From contig CBDCHP010000018.1 in NCBI GenBank assembly GCA_965217265.1, forward strand, positions 992,001 to 1,056,000: a DNA stretch of 64,000 nt. The letters run 5' to 3'. Below the pieces are notes generated by a model that ran no database searches, had not been told where the DNA came from, and was given only the letters and a program-made list of their open reading frames with translations. Below are positions 34,256 to 42,817 of the stretch, one piece after another. A program made the position numbers and the translations under genes. The stretch's first letter is position 1, and each line of letters opens with the position of its first letter. Source of the DNA: JAGRGG01 sp965217265. Its GTDB lineage: Bacteria; Pseudomonadota; Alphaproteobacteria; Geminicoccales; Geminicoccaceae.

Positions 34256-34962
34256 GCAACGGCGGCCCCCGCCGTGAGCAGGCGGCGCTTCCACCGCGCC
34301 AGCTTGGCGGCGAGGTCCGCCCCCGCCCGGGTTCGTTCGTGCATCGCGGGCGGCGTCGGTTCGAGCCGCGCGGCGTCCTCGGATTCGTTCGTGCAAGGTA
34401 GGATGGGCTCGGGCCGCACCTCGGGCGGCGGCGGCCCGGGTTCGTTCGTGCGCTTTTCCGCCTCCGCCCGCGCCGCCCGGCGCTCTGCCAGCGCCTTGAG
34501 CGTGCGGTGCAAGGTGCGCTCCAACTGTGCTCTGTAGCGCAGGATGGTGTTCAGCCGCTCAGGGCTCCACAAGGCCGGGCTGAAGGGGTTGTAGCCGCCG
34601 GCGTAGGCGGGGCTCGGCCGCCGCTCGCGCGCACTGGTCAGCGCCTCGACCTCCAGGGCCTCGACCCGGCGCATCCGCCACAAGGCGAGCGCCAGCCCCT
34701 CGACCAGCGCCTCCTCGACCGCGCCCCGCGGCTCGTGCTCCTCGACGAGGCGCGCGCGCAGGGCCTCGAAGGCGTCGGCGTCCTCGTCGGGGAGGAGGGC
34801 GAAGCCCGCCGCGCGCAGGCCGTGCTTGGCGGCGTTCTGGCTGGACGCGGCCTTGCCCTCGGCTGTGGCGGGGCCCCTGCCCCTGGCGCCGTTGCTGCGG
34901 CTGGCCTCGATCTGGGCCTGGGTGCGCGGGCGGGGGTGTTGGCTGCTGTCGGCGTCAAACAC
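34135..34962 (-). CDS. conserved hypothetical protein
   Basis: This product of about 275 residues is of unknown function. A recognisable conserved core runs from RTQAQIEASRSNGARGRGPA through KAASSQNAAKHGLRA, then a helical Glu/Arg-rich region (LRARLVEEHEPRGAVEEALV, LALWRMRRVEALEVEAL). This pattern (SRANGARSxGPxTxEGKxxSSxNAxxHGL) recurs in many hypothetical proteins of high-GC bacteria. I set the start at the GTG at 34962, because codons further upstream translate a dispersed palindromic repeat. The frame ends inside the convergent YpfJ gene, giving a 121-base overlap, so the last 40 residues may not be native. Confidence 0.6.
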   Translation of the reverse strand: MFDADSSQHPRPRTQAQIEASRSNGARGRGPATAEGKAASSQNAAKHGLRAAGFALLPDEDADAFEALRARLVEEHEPRGAVEEALVEGLALALWRMRRVEALEVEALTSARERRPSPAYAGGYNPFSPALWSPERLNTILRYRAQLERTLHRTLKALAERRAARAEAEKRTNEPGPPPPEVRPEPILPCTNESEDAARLEPTPPAMHERTRAGADLAAKLARWKRRLLTAGAAVAQSPGALNVSHCAISPPSSPILNHFTRWADEPWVKLSGVT

Positions 34963-35094
34963 GGGGGCGGGCTCCTGGCGGGTGGGGCCGGGAGTGTAGC
35001 CGGATGTAGGAATTAATTCAAGAAAGGCGGCGCGGCGGGCGGGCGGCTTCAGAGGGCGGCGCGAACGTTCGTGCCCATGAAATGCGCTGCATTT

Positions 35095-35240
35095 CATCCC
35101 TGGACCCCCGATCGAGCCGGGGGTGACAACACACAAGAGCGCGTTGAGCCGACAGCGCCCTACTTTGCCCAAAGCTTGGCCCAACGCTCAAGCTGCCCCT
35201 CCTGTCATCCCCGACTCGATCGGGGGTCCAGGGTGGCAGG
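35095..35240. repeat. inverted pair of 38-bp palindromic units, family B
   Basis: Unit 1 (35095-35130) reads CCCTGGACCCCCGATCGAG then CCGGGGGTGACAAC. Unit 2 (35203-35240) is close to its reverse complement, TGTCATCCCCGACTCGATC then GGGGGTCCAGGGTGGC. Each unit is internally palindromic around GATC. The pair lies in the 423-base gap between the hypothetical gene and the flavodoxin/UbiA fusion; I see nothing else there except a possible promoter. Confidence 0.75.
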
Positions 35241-35385
35241 GGCGGGATGTTGCGGCAAAGGTCGACGGGATGCGCGTGTCTCCGGTTTGCATGGTGTCCA
35301 CTTCGGTGCGGCTTTGTGGCGGGCGGGGCGGCAACTAGGTAGGCTCGGCTTCGTTATCCTCGGGTCATGCAGGGATCGCGCCGAC

Positions 35386-36909
35386 TTGGACCATCATCGA
35401 AGAGAACCGCCGCGCACCCTCGTCATCCTGGGCCACCCGCGTCCCGGCTCGTTCTGCGCCGCCCTGGCCGACGGCTACGCCGAGGGGGCCAGGGCGTCGG
35501 GGGCGGAGGTGCGGCGGCTCGACCTCGCGGACTGTTGCTTCGACGCGAGCGTCGCTACGCCCTCGCCGCTGCAGCAGCCGCTCGAACCCGACCTCGTGGC
35601 GGCGAAGGACCTGATCGCCTGGGCCGAGCACCTCGTCTTCGTCTTCCCGACGTGGTGGGGCACGATGCCGGCCCTGCTCAAAGGGTTCCTGGACCGGGTC
35701 CTCCTGCCCGGCTTCGCCTTCGCCGAGAAGGAGGACCCCTGGGGCTTCGAGGGGCTGCTTGAGGGGCGTTCGGCGCACCTCATCACCACGATGGACACGC
35801 CGGGCTGGGTCTACCGCTGGATCTACGGCGCCCCGGGCCTCAACGGCCTCGCCCGCGCCACGCTCGGGTTTTGCGGCATCGAACCCGTCCGCCGCACGGT
35901 CTTCAGCGGCGTCAAGCCCTCGGACGCGACGCTGCGGGCCGCCTGGGTCGCGGCCGCGCGCCGCGAGGGGGAGAAACTGGCGGACGGGGTGCTGACGCCG
36001 CGCGAGCGCCTCTGGCGGCGGGCGGCACCCTGGATCGCCGCCCTTCGCCTGCAATTCCACCCGATGGCCTGGGCCGCCTACGCGATGGGCGCCGCGGCGG
36101 CGCCCGGCTTCTCCTGGCCCGTCTTCCTGCTCGGCCTCGTCGCCTTCTTCTTCCTGGAAGTGGCGACGGTGATGACCAACGACCTCTTCGATCTGCCGAG
36201 CGATCGCGTCAACCGCTACCACGGCCCCTTCACCGGCGGCTCGCGCGTGCTGGTCGAGGGCCGGATCAGGCCGGTCGAGCTGCGCGCCGCCGCGATCAGC
36301 GGCTTCCTCGCCTTCGCCCTGGCCGGCCTCGTCCTGCAACTCACCGCACCCGACGCGCCCGTCCTGCCGCTGCTCGTCCTCTTCGCCGTCTTGGCCATCG
36401 GCTACACGGCACCGCCCCTGCGGCTGAGCTGGCGGGGGCTGGGCGAGCTGAACGTCGCCTTCACCCACAGCGTCCTGCTCGTCCTGTGCGGCTGGGCCTT
36501 CCAGGGCGGCGGCCTCTGGACGGGGATGCCCTGGCTGCTCGGCCTGCCGCTGCTCTTCGCCGTGTTCGGCGCCATCACCCTGTCCGGCCTGCCCGACGCG
36601 ACCGCCGATAGCACCGCCGGCAAGCGCACGCTCGCCGTCCGGCTCGGCCCGAGCGCCGCCTTTCGCCTGGTCCAGGCGAGCGTCCTCCTCGCCGCGCTCG
36701 TGGCGCTCGCCTTGGCGGGCGTGGGGGCGGCCGGCGGGGCTTTCGCCGGCATATGGATGCTTGTCCTGCCGCACGCCGGCCTGCTGCTCTGGCGGCTGGA
36801 GCGCCACCGGCGCCGCGAGACGGCCCCCGAACGGATCGACGGCCTCATGGCGCTGGCGCTCACCTACATCGTCTGGTTCGCCGCCGTGCCGCTGTGGTGG
36901 CTGCTCTGA
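35386..36909 (+). CDS. flavodoxin-fold NAD(P)H oxidoreductase fused to UbiA-family prenyltransferase
   Basis: This protein of about 507 residues joins two enzymes. Residues 10-200 are an MdaB/YwrO-type flavodoxin-fold quinone or flavin reductase (TLVILGHPRPGSFCAALADG, then VFVFPTWWGTMPALLKGFLD and the GFEGLLEGRSAHLITTMDTPG region). Residues about 220-507 are a membrane-bound UbiA prenyltransferase with both Asp-rich motifs: NDLFDLPSDRVNRY near 264 and DATADSTAGKRTLAVRLG near 405. The start is uncertain: TTG at 35386 is the first in-frame start that begins near the fold, with CAGGGA upstream. The combination suggests coupled prenylation and reduction of a quinone-like product. Its natural substrate is unknown. 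Confidence 0.8.
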   Translation: MDHHRREPPRTLVILGHPRPGSFCAALADGYAEGARASGAEVRRLDLADCCFDASVATPSPLQQPLEPDLVAAKDLIAWAEHLVFVFPTWWGTMPALLKGFLDRVLLPGFAFAEKEDPWGFEGLLEGRSAHLITTMDTPGWVYRWIYGAPGLNGLARATLGFCGIEPVRRTVFSGVKPSDATLRAAWVAAARREGEKLADGVLTPRERLWRRAAPWIAALRLQFHPMAWAAYAMGAAAAPGFSWPVFLLGLVAFFFLEVATVMTNDLFDLPSDRVNRYHGPFTGGSRVLVEGRIRPVELRAAAISGFLAFALAGLVLQLTAPDAPVLPLLVLFAVLAIGYTAPPLRLSWRGLGELNVAFTHSVLLVLCGWAFQGGGLWTGMPWLLGLPLLFAVFGAITLSGLPDATADSTAGKRTLAVRLGPSAAFRLVQASVLLAALVALALAGVGAAGGAFAGIWMLVLPHAGLLLWRLERHRRRETAPERIDGLMALALTYIVWFAAVPLWWLL

Positions 36910-36910
36910 T

Positions 36911-36958
36911 GGAGCGCTCCGCGCCCGCCGCGCGGGGCTTTTTTCTTCCTTTTTATCA
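36911..36958. repeat. half copy of family A terminator-like repeat
   Basis: GGAGCGCTCCGCGCCCGCC then CGCGGGGCTTTTTTC resembles only the left arm of the family A element. It sits between the convergent UbiA fusion and SGNH hydrolase genes and could terminate the plus-strand transcript. Confidence 0.55.
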
Positions 36959-36974
36959 GTTTGATGCCGGCAGC

Positions 36975-37799
36975 CTACCGCCCAAGCACCTCCGCCGCTT
37001 TTGCCGCGATGCGCCGGTGCGGTTCGGTCATGAAGTGCCAGTGGTCGTAGTAGAGCCACTTATTCGGTTCGGGGTAGGCGTAGGTGCCGAGCCAGGGGCT
37101 GTCGGTGATCTCGAACTCGGCCTTGATCGCGTTCATCGCTTTGTTGGCGTCGAAGCGGTAGAGCGTCACCTCCGGGTGCTCGGCCTCGAAGCCGTCGAGC
37201 GCCGGTCCCAGCGCCTCGTTGAAGGCGGCGAACAGGTCGAGGGCGCCCGCCTGCAAGGGGTTGTAGTAGTCGTAGAACTCGTAGGCCGCGTCGGTGTAGC
37301 CGGGCGGCACGACGCCGGTCGGGATGTTCCAGACCAGGAGGTGCCGGGCGCCCTTGTCGGCCAAGCGGTCGAGCGCGTCGGTCAGGTTGGCGACGACGGT
37401 CTCGGGTGCGATATCGTTGTTCGGGTCGTGCAGGTCGTTGAGGCCGATCTCGGCCGTGAACAGCACGCGGTTCAGGTCGGCGTCGCCCGGCGCGTACCGG
37501 TCGACCTGCCAGCCCAGCCCGGACCAGCCGCGGGCGTTCTCGTTGTAGTTGCCCTGGCCCGACATCGCCCCGCTCCAGGCCCGGACCTCGACCTTCGAGG
37601 CACCGAGCATCTCGCCCAGGTATTCGACCCAGACCTTGCCGTTGGAGTAGCGAAGAAAGCCGTGGCCATCGTCGAAGCCGTCGTCGGACATGCTGTCGCC
37701 GAACGCGACGACGGCGTCGAACGCGGGCGCCTCTGCCCCCGCCGCGAGGGGTGCGCCCAAGAGCGTTCCGGCAACGAGCATTGCCCGGGCACCGCACAT
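36975..37799 (-). CDS. secreted SGNH/GDSL-family hydrolase
   Basis: This 274-residue secreted hydrolase is of the GDSL lipase/esterase type. The signal peptide MCGARAMLVAGTLLGAPLAAG ends near residue 22. Block I with the nucleophile Ser is AVVAFGDSMSDDG near 31-43; Gly and Asn residues follow in WSGAMSGQGNYN and in IGLNDLHDP. The catalytic Asp-His pair is in YDHWHFMTEPHR near 251-262. The ATG at 37799 follows GGGGAAGGAGAGAACG. Acyl esters are the likely substrates; the physiological target is unknown. Confidence 0.85.
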   Translation of the reverse strand: MCGARAMLVAGTLLGAPLAAGAEAPAFDAVVAFGDSMSDDGFDDGHGFLRYSNGKVWVEYLGEMLGASKVEVRAWSGAMSGQGNYNENARGWSGLGWQVDRYAPGDADLNRVLFTAEIGLNDLHDPNNDIAPETVVANLTDALDRLADKGARHLLVWNIPTGVVPPGYTDAAYEFYDYYNPLQAGALDLFAAFNEALGPALDGFEAEHPEVTLYRFDANKAMNAIKAEFEITDSPWLGTYAYPEPNKWLYYDHWHFMTEPHRRIAAKAAEVLGR

Positions 37800-37895
37800 C
37801 GTTCTCTCCTTCCCCGTCGTTCTTCTGCGGGAGAAGGCTGGCATAGGGTGCGTGGGGCCGCAAGGGTGGGGTTGATGGGGTGGGCTTTCGAGCCC

Positions 37896-38041
37896 GGCCA
37901 CCCTGGACCCCCGATCAGGTCGGGGGTGACAGGTTGAGGCGGCGAAGGCATTCGTGCGCTTTCTTGGGCGAGGATGGACAGTGCTCTACAAACCTGTCTC
38001 CTCTTGTCACCCCCACTTGATCGGGGGTCCAGGGTGGCAGG
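37896..38041. repeat. inverted pair of 38-bp palindromic units, family B
   Basis: Unit 1 (37896-37933) reads GGCCACCCTGGACCCCCGAT then CAGGTCGGGGGTGACAGG. Unit 2 (38003-38041) is its reverse-complement relative, CTTGTCACCCCCACTTGAT then CGGGGGTCCAGGGTGGCAGG. It occupies most of the 300-base gap between the SGNH hydrolase start and the Mrr gene end. Confidence 0.75.
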
Positions 38042-38100
38042 GCGCGGTGGTGCGGGAAAGGTCAACGAGGTGCGTGTCTCTAATTTTCCCTTGTGGTTGG

Positions 38101-39336
38101 CTAATCGCAGAGATCAAAATAGCATGGTGCGCCGTCCCACGGCCTATAGCTTCGCTCGCCGTCCCAGTATCGGACACGCCCGTCATCTTTGATGCGCTTG
38201 GCTCGCCACACGTTGTCTGAGGAGAAATGAGAAATCGTTGCGGCATCGAGGCTTGGTGCACATGTGCCTCTTTGCTTATAGCCATCGTGGGTAAGTATCG
38301 TCTCCGGCACTCCCATCAACAGCGCGGCATGCTTCGTCTCCTTGAGCACGAGCGCGAACCAATTGGTGGTGATGTTCCATCCACCTGACGCATGGACGAT
38401 CCGAGGATCGGCGCGCCCAGCAACGTCAGTGATTAGCCGCGCGACATGTTGTGATGAAACTAGCGAAGATTTGTCGGCGATGACGCCGGCGCTCGCCTTG
38501 GCGCACCACCGCACCACATCCTCTGCCTCCGCCAGCTCAAGATAGCCGCCCGTGCGCGCGGCCCAACGTTGTGATACCGGCGCGTAAGCCGACGTCGTGA
38601 CGAAGAGGGCTCTGTCAGCCTTTTCGAGACGACTGACTCCGTACAGAGCAGCGACCTCGGTATGCCCGATCTTGCGGTCAGGCGCGTAGCGTTTCGCCTG
38701 GACTAGCGTCAGCACATCGCCCAACGGTGCGCGTTGGACGAGACGAAGATCGACGCCTTCGTCGCCGCGACCGGGACCGAGAATGGCCTCAAATCCTTGG
38801 TTTTGAAATATTCGAAACAAGAGCATCTCAAAGTCTCGCCAATGCAGGCGCTGCAAATCCTCCGGCCGCTTAGCGAACTGTTCGTAGAGTTCATGGTGAA
38901 CATCGGCGGTGTCTTCCTTAATCAGGCTGCATACCCACTGCCAGTGGAAGTAGGAAGCAAAGGCTTTGGCAAGTGCCACATCCTCTGGATAGATCGCCAT
39001 TGTCACACCATCGATGTTTTCGTAATAATAACCGAGTTTTTCGAGACAATCTCTGAAGTCAGACTCATAATTCTTGGGGTCTTCACCATTCAGGACCGTG
39101 TACATGGGTCCTTCGCAATAGAACATAGTGACGATTGGGGGCTCGGATGGTTCGCCCTCTACATGGCTGAGATAAGCCTTGAAGCCACAATCGAGCCATA
39201 GATCGTGCGCCACAATCCAGGCATGTAGTGTGTCTTCGACTCGGCGTATTTCAGCTTCGAGTTCTTGATCCGTCCAACGGTGCACCGGTAACGCACGGGG
39301 TGAGGGTCGCTGTGCTTTCAAGTCCAAGACACCCAA
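38101..39336 (-). CDS. Mrr-like restriction endonuclease domain protein
   Basis: This 411-residue protein has a central Mrr-type PD-(D/E)xK nuclease domain. LHWRDFEMLLFRIFQNQGFE leads into GPGRGDEGVDLRLV near 192-205, and VLTLVQAKRYAPDRKIGHTE near 209-228 gives the QxK catalytic strand. The N-terminal 160 residues and the C-terminal 130 residues match nothing I recognise. The start is a TTG after GAGGAAGAGGA. The gene's G+C is visibly lower (about mid-50s%) than its neighbours, suggesting recent transfer. There is no methylase next to it, so it could be a type IV-like defence nuclease cutting modified DNA; this is inference. Confidence 0.78.
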   Translation of the reverse strand: MGVLDLKAQRPSPRALPVHRWTDQELEAEIRRVEDTLHAWIVAHDLWLDCGFKAYLSHVEGEPSEPPIVTMFYCEGPMYTVLNGEDPKNYESDFRDCLEKLGYYYENIDGVTMAIYPEDVALAKAFASYFHWQWVCSLIKEDTADVHHELYEQFAKRPEDLQRLHWRDFEMLLFRIFQNQGFEAILGPGRGDEGVDLRLVQRAPLGDVLTLVQAKRYAPDRKIGHTEVAALYGVSRLEKADRALFVTTSAYAPVSQRWAARTGGYLELAEAEDVVRWCAKASAGVIADKSSLVSSQHVARLITDVAGRADPRIVHASGGWNITTNWFALVLKETKHAALLMGVPETILTHDGYKQRGTCAPSLDAATISHFSSDNVWRAKRIKDDGRVRYWDGERSYRPWDGAPCYFDLCD

Positions 39337-39475
39337 TCCTCTTCCTCATAATTTGTATCTTCGCCCTATAAAAGCTGGCGTTGCAACGGGATGGTGCCGG
39401 CGCCATGCGCGGTCGTCATCGTCCGTCCCGCCATAACAATTTAGATTACAGAATACGTGTCCTCAGTTTGCAATT

Positions 39476-40300
39476 TCAAACTGAGACGCTATCGACCAGC
39501 GCCGCCATCTCCGCCGCCAGCGCCCCGGCGGCTTCGAGCGCGCGGCCGTCGCCGGGGGTGGCGATGCCGGCGAGGAGGGCGTCGATCCCGGCCGCCATGC
39601 CCTCGGGGTAGCGCATCCCCTCGGCGACGCCGTGGCGCAGGAGGCGCTTCTCGCCGGGGTGGGGGCGGCGGTTCAGGGCGAAGAGGAGGTCGAAGTAGGA
39701 GGCGAGGAACGCGGCCGATCGGTGGTTGAGGCCGATCGCGTCGCGGCGGGCGTCGGCGAGGCGCATCTGCTCCAGGTAGGAGCAGCGGTTGTCGCGCAGC
39801 ATCGGCAGGTTCTTGGCGACGATGGCGCGCGCGAGGGCGTCGGGGTAGGGGGCGCTTGCCCGCCGTTGCAGGCGCGCGAACCAGCCGTCGCGGTCGAAGA
39901 GCGGGGTCGAGGTTCGGACGTTGAACCAAAAGCAGGTGGTGTAGCCCAAGCCGGCCTCGTGCCGGTCGAGGACGGCTTCGAGCCGGTCCTCGATCCAGGC
40001 GGGGTCGCGGTACATGATGTCGACGCCGACGCCGCTCGATGCGTCCGCCCACTCGTCGCCCGGCTCGAAGAAGCGGTTGTCGATCTCGACCCGGCCCGTC
40101 GTGCCGCGATCGGCGGCGAGCTTCGCCCGCGCGCCCGCGTCCAGGGGGGCCGTCAGGTAGACGTAGAGGTCGATGTCGGAGTGCTCGTCGCCCCCGCCGC
40201 CCGTCGTGGAGCCGGCGAGGGCCACCGCCGCCACTTGCGGGTGGGCGGCGAGGCGTTCGGCGAGGTCGCGGGCGAGGGCTTCGCCGTCGGGGCGGATCAT
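39476..40300 (-). CDS. nucleotidyltransferase-fold protein (DUF4037-like)
   Basis: This 274-residue protein has a polymerase-beta-type nucleotidyltransferase core: GS at 30-31 with DID (42-44) in AGSTTGGGGDEHSDIDLYVY. The C-terminal half carries the DUF4037-type stretch LPMLRDNRCSYLEQMRLADA. A third acidic residue probably lies in GVGVDIMYRD. The start ATG at 40300 overlaps the stop of livM (ATGA), so it is translated with the transporter operon. Candidate roles are antibiotic nucleotidylation or toxin-type modification, but neither is shown. Confidence 0.78.
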   Translation of the reverse strand: MIRPDGEALARDLAERLAAHPQVAAVALAGSTTGGGGDEHSDIDLYVYLTAPLDAGARAKLAADRGTTGRVEIDNRFFEPGDEWADASSGVGVDIMYRDPAWIEDRLEAVLDRHEAGLGYTTCFWFNVRTSTPLFDRDGWFARLQRRASAPYPDALARAIVAKNLPMLRDNRCSYLEQMRLADARRDAIGLNHRSAAFLASYFDLLFALNRRPHPGEKRLLRHGVAEGMRYPEGMAAGIDALLAGIATPGDGRALEAAGALAAEMAALVDSVSV

Positions 40301-41241
40301 CGCCTGTCCTTCCACAAGGGTTTCGGCGGCCGCTCGGGCAGGAGGCCCTCGGGGCGCAGGATCAAGATCGCCTGCAATAAGACGCCGATCATCAGGACAC
40401 GCAAGGCGCCGGCCTGGGTCTGGACGGCGGCCGGCATCCCCCCGATCAGGATCTCGGTGCCGGACCAGACGGCCCAGATGACGACGGCGCCCAGGACCGC
40501 GCCCTTGTTGTTGCCCGAGCCGCCCGCGATCAGCATCACCCAGACGAGGAAGGTGGCGAAGACCGGGTCGAACGCCTCGGGGCTGATGAAGCCGACGAAG
40601 TGGGCGTAGGCCGCCCCCGCGATCCCCATGACGCCGCAGCCGAGGCTGAAGGCTTGCAGGCGAAAGGCGAGGCTGTTCTTGCCCATCGCCTGCACGGCGG
40701 TCTCGTCGTCGCGGATGCCGCGCAACACCCGGCCCCAGGGGCTGCGGTAGGCCCGCTCGTTCATCAGGTAGACGACGAGGATCAGGGCCCAGACGGTGAG
40801 GAGGACGGCGAGCCCGTTATTGCCGGGCCATATAGCGTCGAACGGGCGCGGGATGCCGGCGATGCCGCGGACGCCGTGGGTCAGCCACTCCTCGTTCTTG
40901 AGGGCGAGGCGGACGATCTCGGCGATGCCGATCGAGGCGATGGCGAGGTAGTCCGAGCGCAGGTTCAAGGTGACGAGGCCGATCAGGAGCCCCAAGGCGG
41001 CCGCGATCAGGGCGGCGCCCGCGAAGCCGAGCCAGATCGGCAGGCCGAAGCCGCCGACGTGGGCGGGGTTCAAGGGCGAGGTCAGGATGGCGCTGGTGTA
41101 GGCGCCGATCGCGAAGAAGGCGGCGACGCCGACGTTGAGCATCCCGACGTAGCCCCACTGCACGTTGAGGCCGAGGCTCAGAAGTGCGTAGACGCCGCCG
41201 AGGCTGAGGAAGAAGACGGCGTAGTTGAGCAGGCCCTCCAT
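40297..41241 (-). CDS. livM: branched-chain amino acid-type ABC permease LivM
   Basis: This 314-residue inner-membrane permease of the LivM class has about eight to ten hydrophobic segments. Family landmarks are YALLSLGLNVQWGYVGMLNV near 19-38, LRSDYLAIASIGIAEI near 93-108, and the EAA-like VLRGIRDDETAVQAMGKNSL near 153-172. Its partner LivH ends one base upstream. Liv systems import branched-chain amino acids, but close relatives import urea, amides or aromatics. Confidence 0.88.
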   Translation of the reverse strand: MEGLLNYAVFFLSLGGVYALLSLGLNVQWGYVGMLNVGVAAFFAIGAYTSAILTSPLNPAHVGGFGLPIWLGFAGAALIAAALGLLIGLVTLNLRSDYLAIASIGIAEIVRLALKNEEWLTHGVRGIAGIPRPFDAIWPGNNGLAVLLTVWALILVVYLMNERAYRSPWGRVLRGIRDDETAVQAMGKNSLAFRLQAFSLGCGVMGIAGAAYAHFVGFISPEAFDPVFATFLVWVMLIAGGSGNNKGAVLGAVVIWAVWSGTEILIGGMPAAVQTQAGALRVLMIGVLLQAILILRPEGLLPERPPKPLWKDRR

Positions 41242-41242
41242 G

Positions 41243-42103
41243 TTACGTGCTCCGCCCGGCGAACAGCCCGGTCGGGCGCCAGATCAGCATGAGGACGAGG
41301 ATGGCGAACGGCACGACGGGCGAATACTCGGTCGGCAGGACCAGGACCGACGCTTCCGTGCAAATGCCGATGACGTAGCCGCCGAGGATGGCGCCGTAGG
41401 GCTTGCCGATGCCGCCGACGATGGTGGCGGCGAAGATGGCGAGCAGGATGAACCAGCCCATCTCGGGCTGGAGCCTTGAATTGAGGCCGAGCATGATCCC
41501 GGCGACGGCGGCGAGCGAACCGCCGATCGCCCAGGTCCACAACACCACCCGCTCGGTGTCGATGCCGGACAGTTTGGCGAGGTTCGGGTTGTCGGCCATG
41601 GCGCGCATCGCCTTGCCAGTCTTGGTGCGCGACAAGAAGAGGTGCAGCGCCACGACCAGGACGAGGGCGAGGGCGACGATCAGGATCTGGTCGGGCTTGA
41701 CCCGTAGGCCCCAGAAACGCTCCGCGATCTGTAGCTTGGTCGAGTAGAGGACGGTGCCGGGGCCGAAGACGATCTGGACGATGGCGCGCAAGATCAAGGC
41801 GACGCCGAACGACGAGATCAGCAAGACGATCGGGCGTTGGTCGCGAAAGCGGCGAAAGAGCGTCTGGTCGATCGCGATCGCGAGGAGCACGGTGGCGGCG
41901 ATCGCCGCGACGAAGGCGAGCCAGAGCGGCAGCGCCAGCCAGGTGTAGACGGTGAGCGCAACGTAGGCGCCGAACGTCATCAAGTCGCCGTGGGCGAAGT
42001 TGGCAAAGCCCAGGATGCCGAAGGTGAGCGTGACGCCGACGGCGCCCAAGGCCACGATCGAGCCCAGCACGAGGCCGTAGACCAGGAGTTGCAGGATTTC
42101 CAT
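41243..42103 (-). CDS. livH: branched-chain amino acid-type ABC permease LivH
   Basis: This 286-residue LivH-class permease opens MEILQLLVYGLVLGSIVALG. GILGFANFAHGDLMTFGAYV (near 29-48) is the family signature, and MRAMADNPNLAKLSGIDTERV is the EAA-like loop. It starts 9 bases after the LivF gene ends and ends next to livM. The membrane subunits and both ATPases are all present in one block. Confidence 0.89.
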   Translation of the reverse strand: MEILQLLVYGLVLGSIVALGAVGVTLTFGILGFANFAHGDLMTFGAYVALTVYTWLALPLWLAFVAAIAATVLLAIAIDQTLFRRFRDQRPIVLLISSFGVALILRAIVQIVFGPGTVLYSTKLQIAERFWGLRVKPDQILIVALALVLVVALHLFLSRTKTGKAMRAMADNPNLAKLSGIDTERVVLWTWAIGGSLAAVAGIMLGLNSRLQPEMGWFILLAIFAATIVGGIGKPYGAILGGYVIGICTEASVLVLPTEYSPVVPFAILVLMLIWRPTGLFAGRST

Positions 42104-42112
42104 CTTGGCCCT

Positions 42113-42817
42113 TCAGCCGCCCAAGAACATCTCGGCCACGGCGCGGTCGGCGAGCAGGTCGGCGCCGGTCCCCTCGTGGCGGTTGCGGCCGGTCGCCATG
42201 ACGTAGCCGCGATCGGCGACGGCGAGCGCCTGGCGTGCGTTCTGCTCGACCATCAGGATCGCGACGCCGGTCGCGTTGACCCGCCGCACGATCTGGAAGA
42301 TCTGGTCCATGTAGCGCGGCGAGAGGCCGGCCGTCGGCTCGTCGAGGAGGAGGAGCTTGGGCGAGAGCATCAGGGCGCGGCCCATCGCCACCATCTGCCG
42401 CTGCCCGCCCGAGAGCTGCCCCGCCGGCTGCCGGCGCTTGGCCTTCAAATCGGGGAACAGGTCGAACACCTCGCGGCGGCGGTCCTCGACCCCCTCGCTG
42501 CGGATGAAGGCGCCGATGTCGAGGTTCTCGTCGACGCTTAAAGTAGCGAAGACGTTCTCGGTCTGCGGCACGAAGCACACGCCGCGGCGCACGATCTTGT
42601 CGGGGCGGGCGTTGGTGATGTCCTCGCCGTCGAAGCGCACGCTGCCCCGCCGGACGCGGGCGAGGCCGAAGACCGCCCTCATCGCCGTCGACTTGCCGGC
42701 CCCGTTCGGCCCGACGACGACGACGACCTCGCCCCGGTTCACCTCAAGGCTGACGTCGTGCAGCACGTCGGCCGCGGCGTAGCCGCCGTGGACCTTGTCC
42801 AGCGCCAGGAGGCTCAC
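42113..42817 (-). CDS. livF: branched-chain amino acid-type ABC ATPase LivF
   Basis: This 234-residue ATPase has Walker A GPNGAGKST near 35-43, a Q-loop region FVPQTENVFATLSV, the signature LSGGQRQMVAMGRALM, Walker B LLLLDEPTAGLSP, and the switch region LMVEQNARQALA, typical of LivF. The start is the GTG at 42817, whose GTGA overlaps the livG stop. A longer frame reaching 42976 lies inside livG and is not credible. Confidence 0.9.
   Translation of the reverse strand: MSLLALDKVHGGYAAADVLHDVSLEVNRGEVVVVVGPNGAGKSTAMRAVFGLARVRRGSVRFDGEDITNARPDKIVRRGVCFVPQTENVFATLSVDENLDIGAFIRSEGVEDRRREVFDLFPDLKAKRRQPAGQLSGGQRQMVAMGRALMLSPKLLLLDEPTAGLSPRYMDQIFQIVRRVNATGVAILMVEQNARQALAVADRGYVMATGRNRHEGTGADLLADRAVAEMFLGG

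Noticed and set aside
34963..35184. N-terminal extension of the hypothetical gene to 35184
   Set aside because: The added residues translate a family B palindromic unit, which also appears in non-coding gaps, so it is not protein sequence.
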